Notes: a model not told the origin generated them from the letters alone. A DNA stretch of 64,000 nt from Leptobrachium leishanense (GCA_009667805.1 CM019075.1:19775615-19839614), one strand, 5' to 3'. Shown: positions 33,691 through 45,778, counted from the first letter of the stretch. Numbers and translations: made by a program.

Positions 33691-33942
33691 AACAATGGCG
33701 TTGGCCCAGAAGCTCACACAGATGTGTATGACTCGCCGTATGTCTTCAGAGACCATTTTTTTGGGATGTACAATACCCTCCCCCCCCCCCACCAAACTAG
33801 AAAAGAAACGAAACACAGGGGTTATTCTTTGAATCTAGGGGGGGAACTAATGTGGGAATCTCAGATTTTTCATGTAAAGAAACAGAGCTGGAAAAATAAA
33901 TGTGCAAAAACAAAATGCAAAAATTCCTTCGTTCACGGTTTA

Positions 33943-34332
33943 GGCTAGGATCAGACGAACGCAGTGCGAACGCGCGTGCAGCCGCACTTTATCACGGCCA
34001 TAGTAGCAGCAAATGACGGCCAATAGACGCGCAACGCAAGCGGCAAACGAACGCATTTTTTCGAGAACGTGATACCGCTACTACTGACGTACAGAGTGCG
34101 CTGCGTCGGCATAGCGGCGTGTTTGCGTGATTGGGAGACGTCAGACGCTGCTAATGTCCGGCCAACATAACGTCCAGACGCAAAAAGTGTTTTATTGATG
34201 ATCCGTACAAAATCACGGATGAAAATGCGCATCGTATGACCGCTATCGCGTATTCCGTGAAAAAATACGTCCATTCATTCGAACGCACTTTTTCACGGAC
34301 AACGCAAAAAATGCGTTCGTCTGACCCTAGCC
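33943..34332. mobile_element. Harbinger-like MITE, GGCTAGGGTCAGA family, copy 2
   Basis: Ends GGCTAGGATCAGACGAACGC and GCGTTCGTCTGACCCTAGCC with TTA duplication (33940-33942, 34333-34335). The interior is the reverse complement of copy 3 at 62812-63223 (AACATAACGTCCAGACGC against GTCTGGACGTTATGTT). Confidence 0.88.
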
Positions 34333-34335
34333 TTA

Positions 34336-34808
34336 GGGATGAAACCCCTGATCCTAGTGTAGACTAACAAAAACCAGCCCTGTCCAAATCATCTTCAGGG
34401 GTTTTGGAGGTGATAAATATCGACCTGCATCTAGAACCCACTTGCACGAGCCTTATACAAGGATAATTTTCGATATAAAGGTCTGGTAGGATTCCTCTCC
34501 AGCCGTGATTAGAGGGAATAATGTTCTACAGAAGCCAAGCGGCTTATCCACACAAGCCTGGACGTCTCCCAAACCAGCGCTTGATCGCTATAGTAACGCA
34601 GAGCATCAAACATAAACAGGGAGTCGGTCCAGGCCTTCCCCACTTAACGCGGAGCCCGGTGCCAGCTCCTGCAACCGACGAACCAGACACAACATACTGC
34701 GTGTATTCTGTGCCGGCCACGTGGGTCTCGACCCGCCAGTAGCACCAAACTTACTCCACAAAAACACGGCAAAGGAGGAGCATCACCCTTTTGTACGTGT
34801 GCTGGGAA
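34336..34808. other. no feature seen
   Basis: Short intergenic stretch between two MITEs, with no recognisable content. Confidence 0.45.
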
Positions 34809-35071
34809 TAGGGTTGCCAGGTCGGCCATGTCTTCCTGGACGCATATTGCTATTACATGCATAGGGGAGCACAGGGAAAAGTCCTGCCCCGCAACATGTA
34901 TAATTCATATGCCGCGGGAAGGAAATCCAGGCAAGTCACCTGGGATTCCTTTATGATTTCTTACCTGTAGCGTATGGATTGTACATGCTGTGTGGAGGCA
35001 TTTTTCATGCACTACCCATCAGCATGAATAAGTTATGTGTCCAGGAAAACATGGCCGATCTGGCAAGCCTA
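34809..35071. repeat. hAT-like MITE with TAGGGTTGCC ends, copy 2
   Basis: TAGGGTTGCCAGGTCGGCCATG and inverted TAGGCTTGCCAGATCGGCCATG. Diverged copy of 32641-32888. Confidence 0.75.
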
Positions 35072-35535
35072 GATGAGAGGAGTGGAAACAGCCCCACGGC
35101 CCTCCCCGCACACAAGCCGTTTATTTAGAAAGAGACAAGGTGGGCTCTTGATACATGGTTTGGAAGTGTTCTCAGAGAGAGGAAATTCCTTCTCCCTCCA
35201 GGAAGGTTTACATACCTTCCAGGTGAGGTCACGGCACGACGACTTGTAGGAACACAACCAAGCTCCAGGCCTATTTGATGGAGTAGATTTCCAGTGACTT
35301 TGCTGCTTTTATTCATGAGATAATATATCAAGAAGCAGTCACGAACACTGAGAAAAGGTTCCTAGCCAAAAAAAAACCAACCCAAGAATGGAAAGTGAGC
35401 GCCTGACACCTGGTGAGTCCCAGCGCCATCCCTCCTATTTATTATGTCCTGGGATAAGCGCATTGAATCTTTAATTTGGCCCAGAGATTACAGGTGATTG
35501 TGCTGCACTGCTGCCCACGATGTCTTTATTTCTAA
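35072..35535. other. no feature seen
   Basis: No repeat end, gene or RNA recognised. Confidence 0.45.
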
Positions 35536-35860
35536 GGCCGCGGTCACACAAGCGCATTGAGTGGGTACGTGTGACCGTTCTCCCTGCGTCCATCGCAGCT
35601 TTATGACGGATCGACGGGGAGGACCACACGGTGTAACGTGCATAATAGTATCGCAAGTTACACCGGATGTGCTGGAACCCTCTCCATCAAAAAAGCTACG
35701 ATGGTTGTTCAACGGAACTACGAAGCGGGATCCTCCATAGGGGGCTCTTGCTTTGTAGCGCTGAGACCAGCGAGGTGGCCACACGGGCGTGTGAGCGGAG
35801 AGAATGCCCATTCTCATGGACGTTCTGTATGCGCTCGTGTGCGCTTGTGTGACCGTGGCC
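35536..35860. mobile_element. MITE with GGCCGCGGTCACACAAGCGCA ends
   Basis: GGCCGCGGTCACACAAGCGC and inverted GGCCACGGTCACACAAGCGC, a diverged version of the GGCTAGGGTCAGACGAACGC ends. Flanks TAA and AAT suggest a decayed TWA duplication. The interior is palindromic (GCGTCCATCGCAGC, GTTCCGTTGAACAACC). Confidence 0.7.
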
Positions 35861-35879
35861 AATTGTGATCCCGCAGGAA

Positions 35880-36975
35880 ATCGTAAATGTTAAATTATGA
35901 ATTCCCAGGATATCTTTACTACTAAATCATGACACCCCACAATTGCTTTACTTCGAAATCATGATCCCACTGTATACTTTTAAATCATGTCCCCCAACAT
36001 ATCTTTACTTCTATTCTTGATCCCCCAGGATATCTTCTAAATCATGATCCCCAAGATAATCTTTGCATCACAATCATAATCCCCCAGGATATCTTCCTTT
36101 CTAAATCCTAATCCCCCAGGATATCTTCCTTTCTAAATCCTAATCCCCCAGGATATCTTCCTTTCTAAATCCTAATCCCCCAGGATATCTTCCTTTCTAA
36201 ATCCCAATCCCCCAGGATATCTTCCTTTCTAAATCCTAATCCCCCAGGATATCTTCCTTTCTAAATCCTAATCCCCCAGGATATCTTCCTTTCTAAATAC
36301 TAATCCCCCAGGATATCTTCCTTTCTAAATCCTAATCCCCCAGGATATCTTCCTTTCTAAATCATAATCCCCCAGGATATCTTCCTTTCTAAATCCTAAT
36401 CCCCCAGGATATCTTCCTTTCTAAATACTAATCCCCCAGGATATCTTCCTTTCTAAATACTAATCCCCCAGGATATCTTCCTTTCTAAATCCTAATCCCC
36501 CAGGATATCTTCCTTTCTAAATCCTAATCCCCCAGGATATCTTCCTTTCTAAATCCTAATCCCCCAGGATATCTTCCTTTCTAAATCATAATCCCCCGGG
36601 ATATCTTTCTTGCTAAATCATGATCTTCCAGGATATCTTTAGTTTGAAATCATGACACCCCAGGATATCTTTACTTCTAAGTAATTGATCTCCCAACAAT
36701 ATTGTTACTTCTAAATCATGATCCCACAGGATTTTATTACTTCTAAATCATGATCCCACAGGATTTCTTTACTTTGAAATCGTGATCTGTCAGGATATCT
36801 TTACTTCTAAATCATGATCCCCCTAGAATACTTTTTTACTTCATAATCATACAGGATATCTTTATTTCTAAATCTTGTGGGATGTCTTTATTTCTAAATC
36901 ACGATCCTGTGGGTTGTCTTTTATGTCTAAATCATGATCCACCAGGATGTCTTTACTTCCAAATCATGACCTCAG
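35880..36975. repeat. 32-bp minisatellite with homogeneous core
   Basis: The core 36075-36600 has about 16 near-identical 32-bp units (CCCCCAGGATATCTTCCTTT + CTAAATCCTAAT). Variation is almost limited to the base before TAATCCCCC (C, A or T). The flanks 35880-36075 and 36600-36975 are degenerate units (AGGATATCTTTACTTCTAAA, TCATGATC). Units abut with no unique spacers. Confidence 0.95.
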
Positions 36976-38204
36976 AGAGATCCTGTTCTCCATGTCACGT
37001 TCTTTGAGGCATGGTTTTAATACTGATCCCAAGGAAAAATCCTTCCTACTGCAACCATAATTCCCAGGGATACTATTTCTTGTGATCCTCTGTGATTTAT
37101 AGGTTTACTTCTAACTCGTTACTAGGGATGAGCCGAACACCCCTGAGTTCGGTTCGCATTCGAACTCGAATTCGATACAAGTCAATTGGGCTGAAAATTC
37201 AATTTTTAGAGTGCCCTCCAAGAGGGCATATATGCTAGATATTTGCCATAAAAGGTGTATGGGGGTCCGGGTAGTGCCCTGGGGGACAGGAAACAAGGAC
37301 AAAAAGTTTTAAAAAAACGTTTTTAAAGGGACAGTGAGTTTTCCATGAAATAAGGGTTAAAAATAAAAACGAAAAATTCCTTCAAATATCGTGCCTAGGA
37401 GGTCCCCATAACCTGCCTGTGAAGTGGCGGATTTTATAGGATGTATAGAAATATGTAAAAACCAAAAAATGACATTTCAAATGACGGTAAATGCTTTTCC
37501 TTTAATCTATCCATAAACAACTGCTTGGGGCGGCAGTCTGTATGAAAAGAGGAGACATTTTTGGACACGCAGAAAAAGTTTAGTGATTTTTTTGGCTAAA
37601 TTATTGTGAAACTTATGCAGGCTTTGGATGAAAGTAACAATAGGTGCATTAAAATTGGGCCTTTAGCGTCGGCAACAGTGCCGTCACACCGTAACCCCTC
37701 TGAGGATATGAATCTGATACAGGCGTCAGTGGCAGTACAGCCAAATATTGTGCCTTTGGTGCCAGGCCTGCAAGTACTATCATACAGTAACCCCTCTGTG
37801 GTATTGTGGAACAGTGCAGGGGTGGACCATGCGGTCAGGGTCGGTGCTAGACTATTTTGCGCCCTAGGCAAGACCAGCTACTTGCACCCCCCCCCCCAAA
37901 AAAAACAACACAACATGAAACTGCTAAATTTCTTTTTATTTAAGAATAAAATTTGAAAAGCACCAATAGTAAAGGTAAAATAAATATAAATAAACTGTAT
38001 TAAACCATTTTAAATTAACTCTATTAATCAAATTAAAATTAACTGTATTATAAATTAACGGAAAAAAAAAATAAGAGTTGTCACGTAAGTTTCAATTGCA
38101 GACACATCAAAATTTCACTTTGAGTGCCTTATCCTTTGCAAATTTTCATCATGCGTATATATATATATATTTCCCAGGCCAGCTCACATCATGCGTATAT
38201 ATAC
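36976..38204. other. intergenic; partial repeat ends
   Basis: CTAGGGATGAGCCGAACACC (37122) looks like a hAT-type left end, and GGTCGGTGCTAGACTATTTTGC at 37839 like another frog repeat end followed by a C10 run. Partners are not identified. The rest is AT-rich. Confidence 0.35.
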
Positions 38205-38369
38205 GTCCTACACCGTTCACCTGAGTTGGATGTACATACCCTCAAATTAAAGCTGACAGTCTGCAGTTAAAGCACATTGTGTTTGTTTCATTCCAACTCC
38301 ATTGTGGTGGTGTATAGAGCCAAAGATGTTAGAATTGTGTCGATGTCCCAATATTTCTGGACCTGACTG
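38205..38369. mobile_element. detached right end of the Tc1-like family
   Basis: 165 bp from TCCTACACCGTTCACCTGAG to GGACCTGACTG, almost identical to 12577-12739 of the near-complete element and followed by TA. No left end or transposase: a solo inverted-repeat fragment. Confidence 0.9.
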
Positions 38370-38682
38370 TATATTCGAGCATACGTCCAGGAATGTTTGT
38401 AACTAATAGAATGATTTCAAGAATATTTTTAGGTATAAATAATGGACCCAGTGATGTTTTTATTTACAAATATCCTTGGGTTCATGATTTATAACTTTTT
38501 AGAGGTTATTCACTAACCTCCAGATTGGCCCTGAATTGCACCAAACAGTAGAGTGTGCGTTTCGTTTCGATTCGCGATTCGTCTGAAATTCTGTTAATTT
38601 CAGAAGTACTTCCAAATACGAATTATTTCAGACGTATTGCGGTAGAAACGAAACAAATTCATACATACAAGATACCGCGAAG

Positions 38683-39515
38683 GTGCTGGTTCGTGCTCTT
38701 GTCATTTCACGACATGATTACTGCAACTCGCTCCTTATTGGCCTCCCCAACTCCCATATTGTCCCTTTGCAATCTGTAACGAATGTAGGCGCCAGGCTTA
38801 TCTTTCTCACCAAAAGCACCTCGTGTACCTCCCCACTCAGCCAGTCTCTGCATTGGCTTCCTGTTCTTTCCAGGATACAGTTTAAAATACTGATGCTCAC
38901 GTTCAAATCGCTCAATAACTCAACCCATCCCTACATGTCTTCATTACTCCGCAAGCACGTCCCATCTAGACAACTCCGGTCGGCAGGTGATCTCCACCTG
39001 TCATCTGTCTACACCCACACGGCCAACTCTGGCCTCTTCTCACGGGCAGCTCCAGTCCTGTGGAATGACTTGCCTCGTCCTATTAAACTTTACCCTGATC
39101 TTCAGGCCTTCAAGAAATCCCTCAAAACCCATCTCTTCAGATTAGCGTACCACATCACTGATGCAACTCATTCCTCTGCTCACCTACTCACAAAGGATTG
39201 AAGTGGCTTCTATGACCCCACCTTTCCTGAACCACTGGCACGAATGCTCCTGCTGTCCAGTAAAATTCCCCTGGTCTTCCTCAACCCCAATGTCACGTTT
39301 CCCCGTTCCAGCCCTGTCCCCCTGCCCTCTGTATTCTTTATGCCTATGTTTCCTATATGGTTCTGTATGTTGCTTTCCCTGGGTTGCAGCTCAAGGGTTA
39401 AGTGGCTTCTTTATTAGCTCTCCTGTTGGTGATGTGGGCTGATCACCTCCCTTTATATTGCAATGGGCAGCGCTGCGGAATATGCTGGCGCTTTATAAAT
39501 AAAGAATAATAATAA
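38683..39515 (+). pseudogene. L2-like LINE, 3' end of ORF2 with tail
   Basis: The 172-codon frame from 38683 reads LVRALVISRHDYCNSLLIGL, SLHWLPVLSRIQFKILMLTF, SRAAPVLWNDLPRPIKLYPD and [14 protein letters not shown], the C-terminal region of L2 ORF2 after the RT. 3' sequence with GCTGCGGAATATGCTGGCGC and TTTATAAATAAAG, then AATAATAATAAT, is the L2-type tail. 5'-truncated. Confidence 0.88.
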
Positions 39516-40185
39516 TGGGCCCTTATCCCATTGCTCTTACATTTTGGTTCACTTTTACTTCCTGATTCTTGCTGCGGGTTTGTACCTGAGAGCTCCCTGC
39601 TGTTTATTCTGTTCTAGTTTGTGTTTTTTTGTTCAGCTTATTTCTTAGGTTTTGTCCTCCCTGTCTGTCTGCTGTTCCCATAGTCTTTCCTGCTCTATTT
39701 AGTTCTAGTTATTTCTTTTGTGAATTTAGTTCTAGTGTTTCTCCTTTACTTTTGTTTTTCCTGTTTGTTATATATCTGACTGATTTCCTGGTTCTGACCC
39801 TTTTGCCTGGCTGACTATTCTCCCAGTTCTGGATCCCTGGCTTCTGCATAAGGTATACGTTCTGGTTTTTGACTCCTGGCTTTTCTTGACATTTCTATTG
39901 GATGCTCCTTGTCTGTACCGTTGATATTACTTATGCATATTCCTGTCTTATCTGTATGTCCTTAGACTCTGCACGGCGCTGCTGTATTATTTTCCTTAGA
40001 ACAGATCCGGCTACCTCTAAAGACCGGTCTTTCAGAGTAGGGCTGATGTTTACCGTGCAGGGTCTCTGGCCTAGACTGTATACTCAGTGTTGTCTGCATA
40101 TTGGGGCTTTCCTATGTACGGGGGCCTCACCTTGGCGAGTGCAAGGTGCCCTCTTTGTGACTGATTGTGACACCCAATCCCTCTA
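39516..40185. other. unassigned stretch between two L2 tails
   Basis: T- and C-rich, with no protein or repeat ends that I can define. Probably decayed repeat. Confidence 0.3.
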
Positions 40186-40320
40186 GATTGTAAGCTCCTA
40201 TGAGCAGGGCCCTCTACACCTCTTGTTTCCATCCCATGTCTGTTTATCTGTATCTCGTTCCCTTTGGTTATTGTAAAGCACTGCGGAAACTGTTGGCGCT
40301 ATATAAATGACGACAATAAT
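40186..40320 (+). repeat. second L2-type 3' tail
   Basis: AGATTGTAAGCTCCTATGAG, then GCAGGGCCCTCT, GTAAAGCACTGCGGAAACTG and TTGGCGCTATATAAATG, the characteristic 3' region of L2-like elements. A third, similar tail (GCGCTGCGGAATATGTTGGC, 40559-40600) follows. Confidence 0.75.
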
Positions 40321-41719
40321 ACATAACACATCGATTACGAATAGATTAGTTGAAACGAATAGATCGTTATAATGTTTCACACAGCACCACGTCCCTGTCA
40401 ATTGGCCGCGTTGCTGAATCAGCACCACAGGCCAATAGACAGCGAAATACGGTGCCATTTGGTGCAGTTCAACGGCCTTTGGCATCAGCGGAATTGCCCC
40501 ATAGAGATCCATTGAATGATTCTATGGGACAAATCGCTGAACTGCACCAAATATGTTTCAGCGCTGCGGAATATGTTGGCGCTATATAAAGTATAATAAA
40601 ATAAATAATAACTGCAATGTATTCCCTGTCAATTGGTCTCCTGTGTTGTTGAAATCGATTCCGCAGCACCACAGGAGGCCAATTGACAGGGATTTATTAT
40701 TATTCTTTATTTATTTTTTTTGTAAATCCCTTTTTATTGAATTTCAATAAAAGAATATATAACATTTTAGCAGTGTTCAAGAATAATACTGGTCTGTCAG
40801 ATCGCGCAGGATCTGTCGTGCTAGACAATGCATATAGAGCATAAAAGTAATAAAATAAAGTCAATGTATGAAACTGAAGTTTTGTCTATCGTTCCTATTA
40901 TAGAAAAGGAGGGGACATAAAAAGACACAATTCAACTAGGGAGAAGAGATAGGGTAGGAAGTGGGGGAGTGGGAAATCGGTCATGTATCATATGTGGGGT
41001 CGGCTGCTAAGGTGTCCGTGTGTGTAGTGTCGTATAACCATTAACCCCTTAGTGACCGGGCGGTTTTACACGAATCCGTCCGTTCGTGACCGCTGCTGTT
41101 TTTACGTTTCTGCGCTCTTAGTGTTTACGTCAAATTTTCCTCTTACTCGTTTATGTAACCCACACATATTTTACACTGTTTTTCTCGTCACTAAATGGAC
41201 TTTATAAAGATACCATTTTTTTCATCATTTCATATAATTTACTATAAAAAATATTGTGAAATATGACACAAAAATTGAAAAAACACCACTTTTTCGAACT
41301 TTGACCCCCAAAATTTCTTATGTATCAACAACCGTCAAAAAAAATTAATTCCTTAGTAGTTTCTAAATTTAGTACTGAGTTTAGCAATACCCAATGTTTA
41401 CATATTCCTCGCTTTTTTCCTTATTTTATGCAACAATAAGTGCAAGTAGCACTTTGCCATTTCCAAAGAGTTTATTTTCAAAACTAGTGATAGTGACATT
41501 GTAACACTGATATCTGTCACTAATTCCTGAATAACCCTCCACATATACATATTTTTTTAAAGTACACAAATCAAGGTATTAAACTTGGGGTATTTTGACT
41601 CTTTCCATGCAAACCATTTTACCACAAATCTATGCCAAAGTTTGAGAAAAAAAAAAAATTTGGTGATTTTTTTTTTTTTGAACGCAATTTAAGAATACAT
41701 GTACTGTGAACTTTAAGGT

Positions 41720-42950
41720 TTACTGCCAAAAAGCACCCCAAAATATGTTCAGCAACATCTTATGAGTAAATTGATACCACCCATGTATAGGTATGTCGGG
41801 TCATTTGGGGGCTAAAAGGCCTTATTTGGGGGGTGCGCATTTCAGTTTTCCAACTTCGAATTTTCACATTTCGTCATCATGCACCCATGTCCTATTTGGG
41901 ACATTTTTGAAGCCGGCCAAAGTAATTTACCCCCATCAAACCATATATTTTTAGAAAGGGCACACCCTAGGGTGCTTCAAAGAGTTGTATTTTAACACTT
42001 TCCATGCACTAGCTCTATGTCAAACTTTCAGGTAGTCACTTTTTGGGTTATTTTTTCACACACATTGTACTTTAGGCATGAATTGTCAAATCCAGTTATG
42101 GGTTACTGCCAAAAAACACCCCAAAATATGTTCAGCAACATCTTCTGAGTAAATTGATACCACCCATGTATAGGTATGTCGGGTCATTTGGGGGCTAATA
42201 GGCCTTATTTGGGGGGTGCGCATTTCAGTTTTCCAACTTGGAATTTTCACATTTCGTCATCATGCACCCATGTCCTATTTGGGACATTTTTGAAGCCGGC
42301 CAAAGTAATTTCCCCCATCAAACCATATATTTTTAGAAAGGGCACACCCTAGGGTGCTTCAAAGAGTTGTATTTTAACACTTTCCATGCACTAGCTCTAT
42401 GTCAAACTTTCAGGTAGTCACTTTTTGGGTTATTTTTTCACACACATTGTACTTTAGGCATGAATTGTCAAATCCAGTTATGGGTTACTGCCAAAAAACA
42501 CCCCAAAATATGTTCAGCAACATCTTCTGAGTAAATTGATACCACCCATGTATAGGTATGTGGGGTCATTTGGGGGCTAATAGGCCTTATTTGGGGGGTG
42601 CGCATTTCAGTTTTCCAACTTGGAATTTTCACATTTCGTCATCATGCACCCATGTCCTATTTGGGACATTTTTGAAGCCGGCCAAAGTAATTTACCCCCA
42701 TCAAACCATATATTTTTAGAAAGGGCACAGCCTAGGGTGCTTCAAAGAGTTGTATTTTACACTTTCCATGCACTAGCTCTATGTCAAACTTTCAGGTAGT
42801 CACTTTTTGGGTTATTTTTTCACACACATTGTACTTTAGGCATGAATTGTCAAATCCAGTTATGGGTTACTGCCAAAAAACACCCCAAAATATGTTCAGC
42901 AACATCTTCTGAGTAAATTGATACCACCCATATATAGATTTGTTCTGTTG
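41720..42950. repeat. ~380-bp tandem repeat, about 3.2 copies
   Basis: TTACTGCCAAAAAACACCCC starts units at about 41725, 42104, 42485 and 42868; each runs through CATGTATAGGTATGTCGGGT and GGACATTTTTGAAGCCGGCC. Copies are ~97% alike by eye, so expansion was recent. A more diverged ~387-bp repeat (GACTGTGATTTAGGAGACAC at 43209 and 43596) follows. Confidence 0.93.
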
Positions 42951-43603
42951 TTTTTGGGGTGCTACGCCAATCTTTGACATGTGCTTGTCAATTTTCTAAT
43001 TTGACATACAGTATCTTCTTTGCTGATCTTCTTTTTAGGGGCCTTTTTACATACCCCAGTTTTATGAACGTGCATATATTTGGTAAGCTAACACCCCAAA
43101 GTATTGTAAATGGAGTGTTTTTATGCTATGGATGCATCCGTTTGCTCCAAACAAATTGGATACAGTTTGGTGGTCATTTTTCATTTTCACACCCACATCA
43201 GTTTTGGACTGTGATTTAGGAGACACTGTTGTTTGTTACTGCATGAAAACTCTCCAGGTTGTTTTCTGCAAGATCTCCTGAGTACACCCATGCCCCCCAT
43301 GCATAGGTTTGCCAGGATTTTGGGAAGGTTCAAATACAATTTTTATGACTTTGTCATTGGAGTTGAAATTGAGATTATTTCTTCAGCTAGGCCTATCTTT
43401 GGTTTTGGGTCTACCGCATACCCCAGTTTGAATTATTGCCAGAAAATTGTTTATGTTTGTTATGTTGACACCCCAAGGTATTGCATATGGAGTGCTTTGA
43501 TGCCATGGATGCAACGGTTTTAGCCCAAAACATTTGAGAAGGTGTGTGGCGGTAATTTTTCAATTTTCAGATTTTTACGCCCACATTAGATTTGGACTGT
43601 GAT

Positions 43604-44424
43604 TTAGGAGACACTGTTGTTTGTTACTGCATGAAAACTCTCCAGGTTGTTTTCTGCAAGATCTCCTGAGTACACCCATGCCCCCCATGCATAGGTGTGC
43701 AAAGATTTTGGCAAAATACAGCACCAATTGTAGAACATAAAAATGTACGAATAAAATGTAAAAGTCTGGTGCCTGTCAAACTGGGGATGCTCTCTAGGGG
43801 GGCACAGGCTGTTGTCACTGAAGTGCATGAAACGCAAAATGTTTTCATACCTTCTACGTGACATTGATTGGGGGTAAATGGGGGTAGAGCAGATGGGGCT
43901 ACTGCTCCAGTAGGAGCGAATTGAGGGCTTCTTTATGATGCCCTCAGCATAGTAAGTGCCCAGAATTTCAGAAATTCTGGCACATCTAGCGGGGTCCATT
44001 GCTGCCTTGCCAAGTAGGAGTCTGGCTTCGCAGCACAATGCTGATGGGCATACAGATTTGATTGGGCCACGATGTGGCCCAACAAATCATCCCCCATAAA
44101 CACCTGCAAAAACTGTGTGGCGGTAAATCCTGCAACATCAATATTGATGCCAGGATTTGCCGTGAAAGGAGGGATATCTGGCCTCTGGCGATGAGGCACT
44201 ACCCACTCCTCAGCTGGAGCTGTGCGTCTCCTGCTGGCAGGTGGTGACCCAGGATCTGCATCAGAAACATCACTAGATACATCAGCCAGCGTAGATAATG
44301 TATCTAGCGACGTCTCTGAGCAGTTAGCGGGGTCGAAATGAGGGTCTGAGTCTGACGCAGATGCCTCAGATTCTGACGCCAGGATGGCATATGCCTCCTC
44401 GGCGCTGTACACCCTCTCAGACAT
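43604..44424 (-). pseudogene. piggyBac-family transposase (PGBD4-like), N-terminal fragment
   Basis: Starts MSERVYSAEEAYAILASESE at 44424. An acidic N-terminus is followed by the DDE_Tnp_1_7 entry (FMGDDLLGHIVAQSN, EFLKFWALTML). A frameshift near 43960 moves the frame to IIKKPSIRSYWSSSPICSTP and SMSRRRYENILRFMHFSDN, a signature piggyBac segment. Homology ends near 43700, where tandem-repeat DNA takes over. The catalytic Asp residues and C-terminal Cys-rich domain are absent, so it cannot be active. Confidence 0.9.
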
Positions 44425-44867
44425 TATATATAATAGATTATAAAATTTTATAATTATTATATATATATAAGCGGATTGTTGGTTCTTAGAAGAACCGTTG
44501 GGTTTCACAAGAAAATACAAATAAACACCTAAATCTCTCTAAATCCCTCTAAACCTGCCTCAATTCTTCTAAATCTCCCTAAAATCTCTCTAAATCTGCC
44601 TCAATTTTTCTAATCTCACTAAATCTCACTAAAATCTCTAACCTGTCAAATCTGATCTCTCTCTCTCGCTCACCAAAACACAAGTGAGGAGAGGGAGGGA
44701 GAATCACAGAGGTCAGAGCCAATATTTACAAAATATTGACCTGACCTGACAAATTAGAAATTTTATTTAGATTTTTTCTAACTTCTGATTGGATGTTGCT
44801 AGCCTGCCTCTCTGATGAGGCAGGCTAGGAACATCCCACTCAGCCCCAAGATGACCCTGCCCTTAGA

Positions 44868-45184
44868 ACCCTAACCCTACCCCTAACCCTACCCCTACCC
44901 CTAACCCTAACCCTACCCCTAACCCTACCCCTACCCCTAACCCTACCCCTAACCCTAACCCTAACCCTACCCCTAACCTAACCCTAACCCTAACCCTACC
45001 CCTACCCCTAACCCTACCCCTACCCCTAACCCTACCCCTACCCCTAACCCTACCCCTACCCCTAACCTAACCCTAACCCTACCCCAACCCTAACCCTAAC
45101 CCTACCCCTAACCCTAACCCTACCCCTAACCCTACCCCTAACCCTAACCCTACCCCTAACCCTAACCCTAACCCTACCCCTAAA
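44868..45184. repeat. interstitial telomere-like array (CCCTAA / CCCCTA mixed)
   Basis: About 317 bp of CCCTAA and CCCTAC-C units in irregular order, the complement of vertebrate TTAGGG with a TAGGGG variant. It is inside a piggyBac-like element flanked by intact LINE sequence, so it is not a chromosome end. Confidence 0.93.
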
Positions 45185-45261
45185 CGTCAGTTTATTTTTA
45201 TTTATTTTTTTTTTATTTTACTTTTTTTTTCACTTTTTTTTACACTTTTTTTACACTTTTT

Positions 45262-45765
45262 TTTACTCTGCTGGGTGCCTTGATCCCTCGAGGCACCCAG
45301 CAGAGCACCTGATCACTGATGTGATCGTTTTTGTACTGAGTGCCACGATACCTCGTGGCACTCAGTACTTCCTGCCGCTACCGGAAGTGATCGCTCGGGG
45401 GGAGCGATCACGGACGGACCGGCGAAGGTAAGCATATTGCAAGGATGCCTCGATGTCGAGGCATCCTTGTAATATACTCAGAGCAGCTGGAAGCGATCTG
45501 ATCGCTTCCAGCGCTCTCTAGAAGTGCCGGCACCTCTCCGGTGAAACCGGATGTTGATCGCTCCCGGGGAGCGATCACATGGTGCCCCGGCACTTCTAAA
45601 CGCCATTGCACGGCTGCCTGGACTCCCAGGCAGCCTGCAATGGCGTTTGAGCTGCTGGAAGCGATCCGATCGCTTCCAGCGCTCAAAAAACGGCAGGACG
45701 TACCATGTACGTCAGCGGGTCTAAGAGAGACCCGCTGCAATGACGTACATGGTACGTCCTCGGTC
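45262..45765. repeat. hairpin train at right end of the piggyBac-like element
   Basis: At least eight adjacent inverted repeats: CTGCTGGGTGCCTTGATCCC and partner, GTACTGAGTGCCACGATACC, GTGATCGCTC..GAGCGATCAC, AAGGATGCCTCGATGTCGAG, GAAGCGATCTGATCGCTTCC, GAAGTGCCGGCACC..., CGCCATTGCACGGCTGCCTG and GGACGTACCATGTACGTC with partners. Same plan as 7873-8526, different sequences. Confidence 0.88.
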
Positions 45766-45778
45766 CTTAAGGATTTAA

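Larger units (their letters stand above)
41045..45774. mobile_element. piggyBac-like element, partly degraded, with satellite and telomere-like repeats
   Basis: TTAA duplication (41041-41044, 45775-45778). Ends CCCCTTAGTGACCGGGCGG and, inverted, ATCCTTAAGGACCGAGGAC. Contents from left: AT-rich, ~380-bp tandem repeat (41720-42940), diverged tandem (42960-43700), N-terminal piece of a piggyBac transposase on the minus strand (43604-44424), telomere-like array (44868-45184) and a hairpin train (45262-45765). Confidence 0.88.

Noticed and set aside
36075..36600. Regular 32-bp repeats resembling a CRISPR array
   Set aside because: Units abut directly with no unique spacers, in a vertebrate intergenic region without cas genes: an ordinary minisatellite.
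44868..45184. Chromosome end or fusion point at the telomere-like repeat
   Set aside because: The array is enclosed by a TTAA-flanked piggyBac-like element, itself inside a LINE with intact duplications, so neighbouring sequence continues on both sides.
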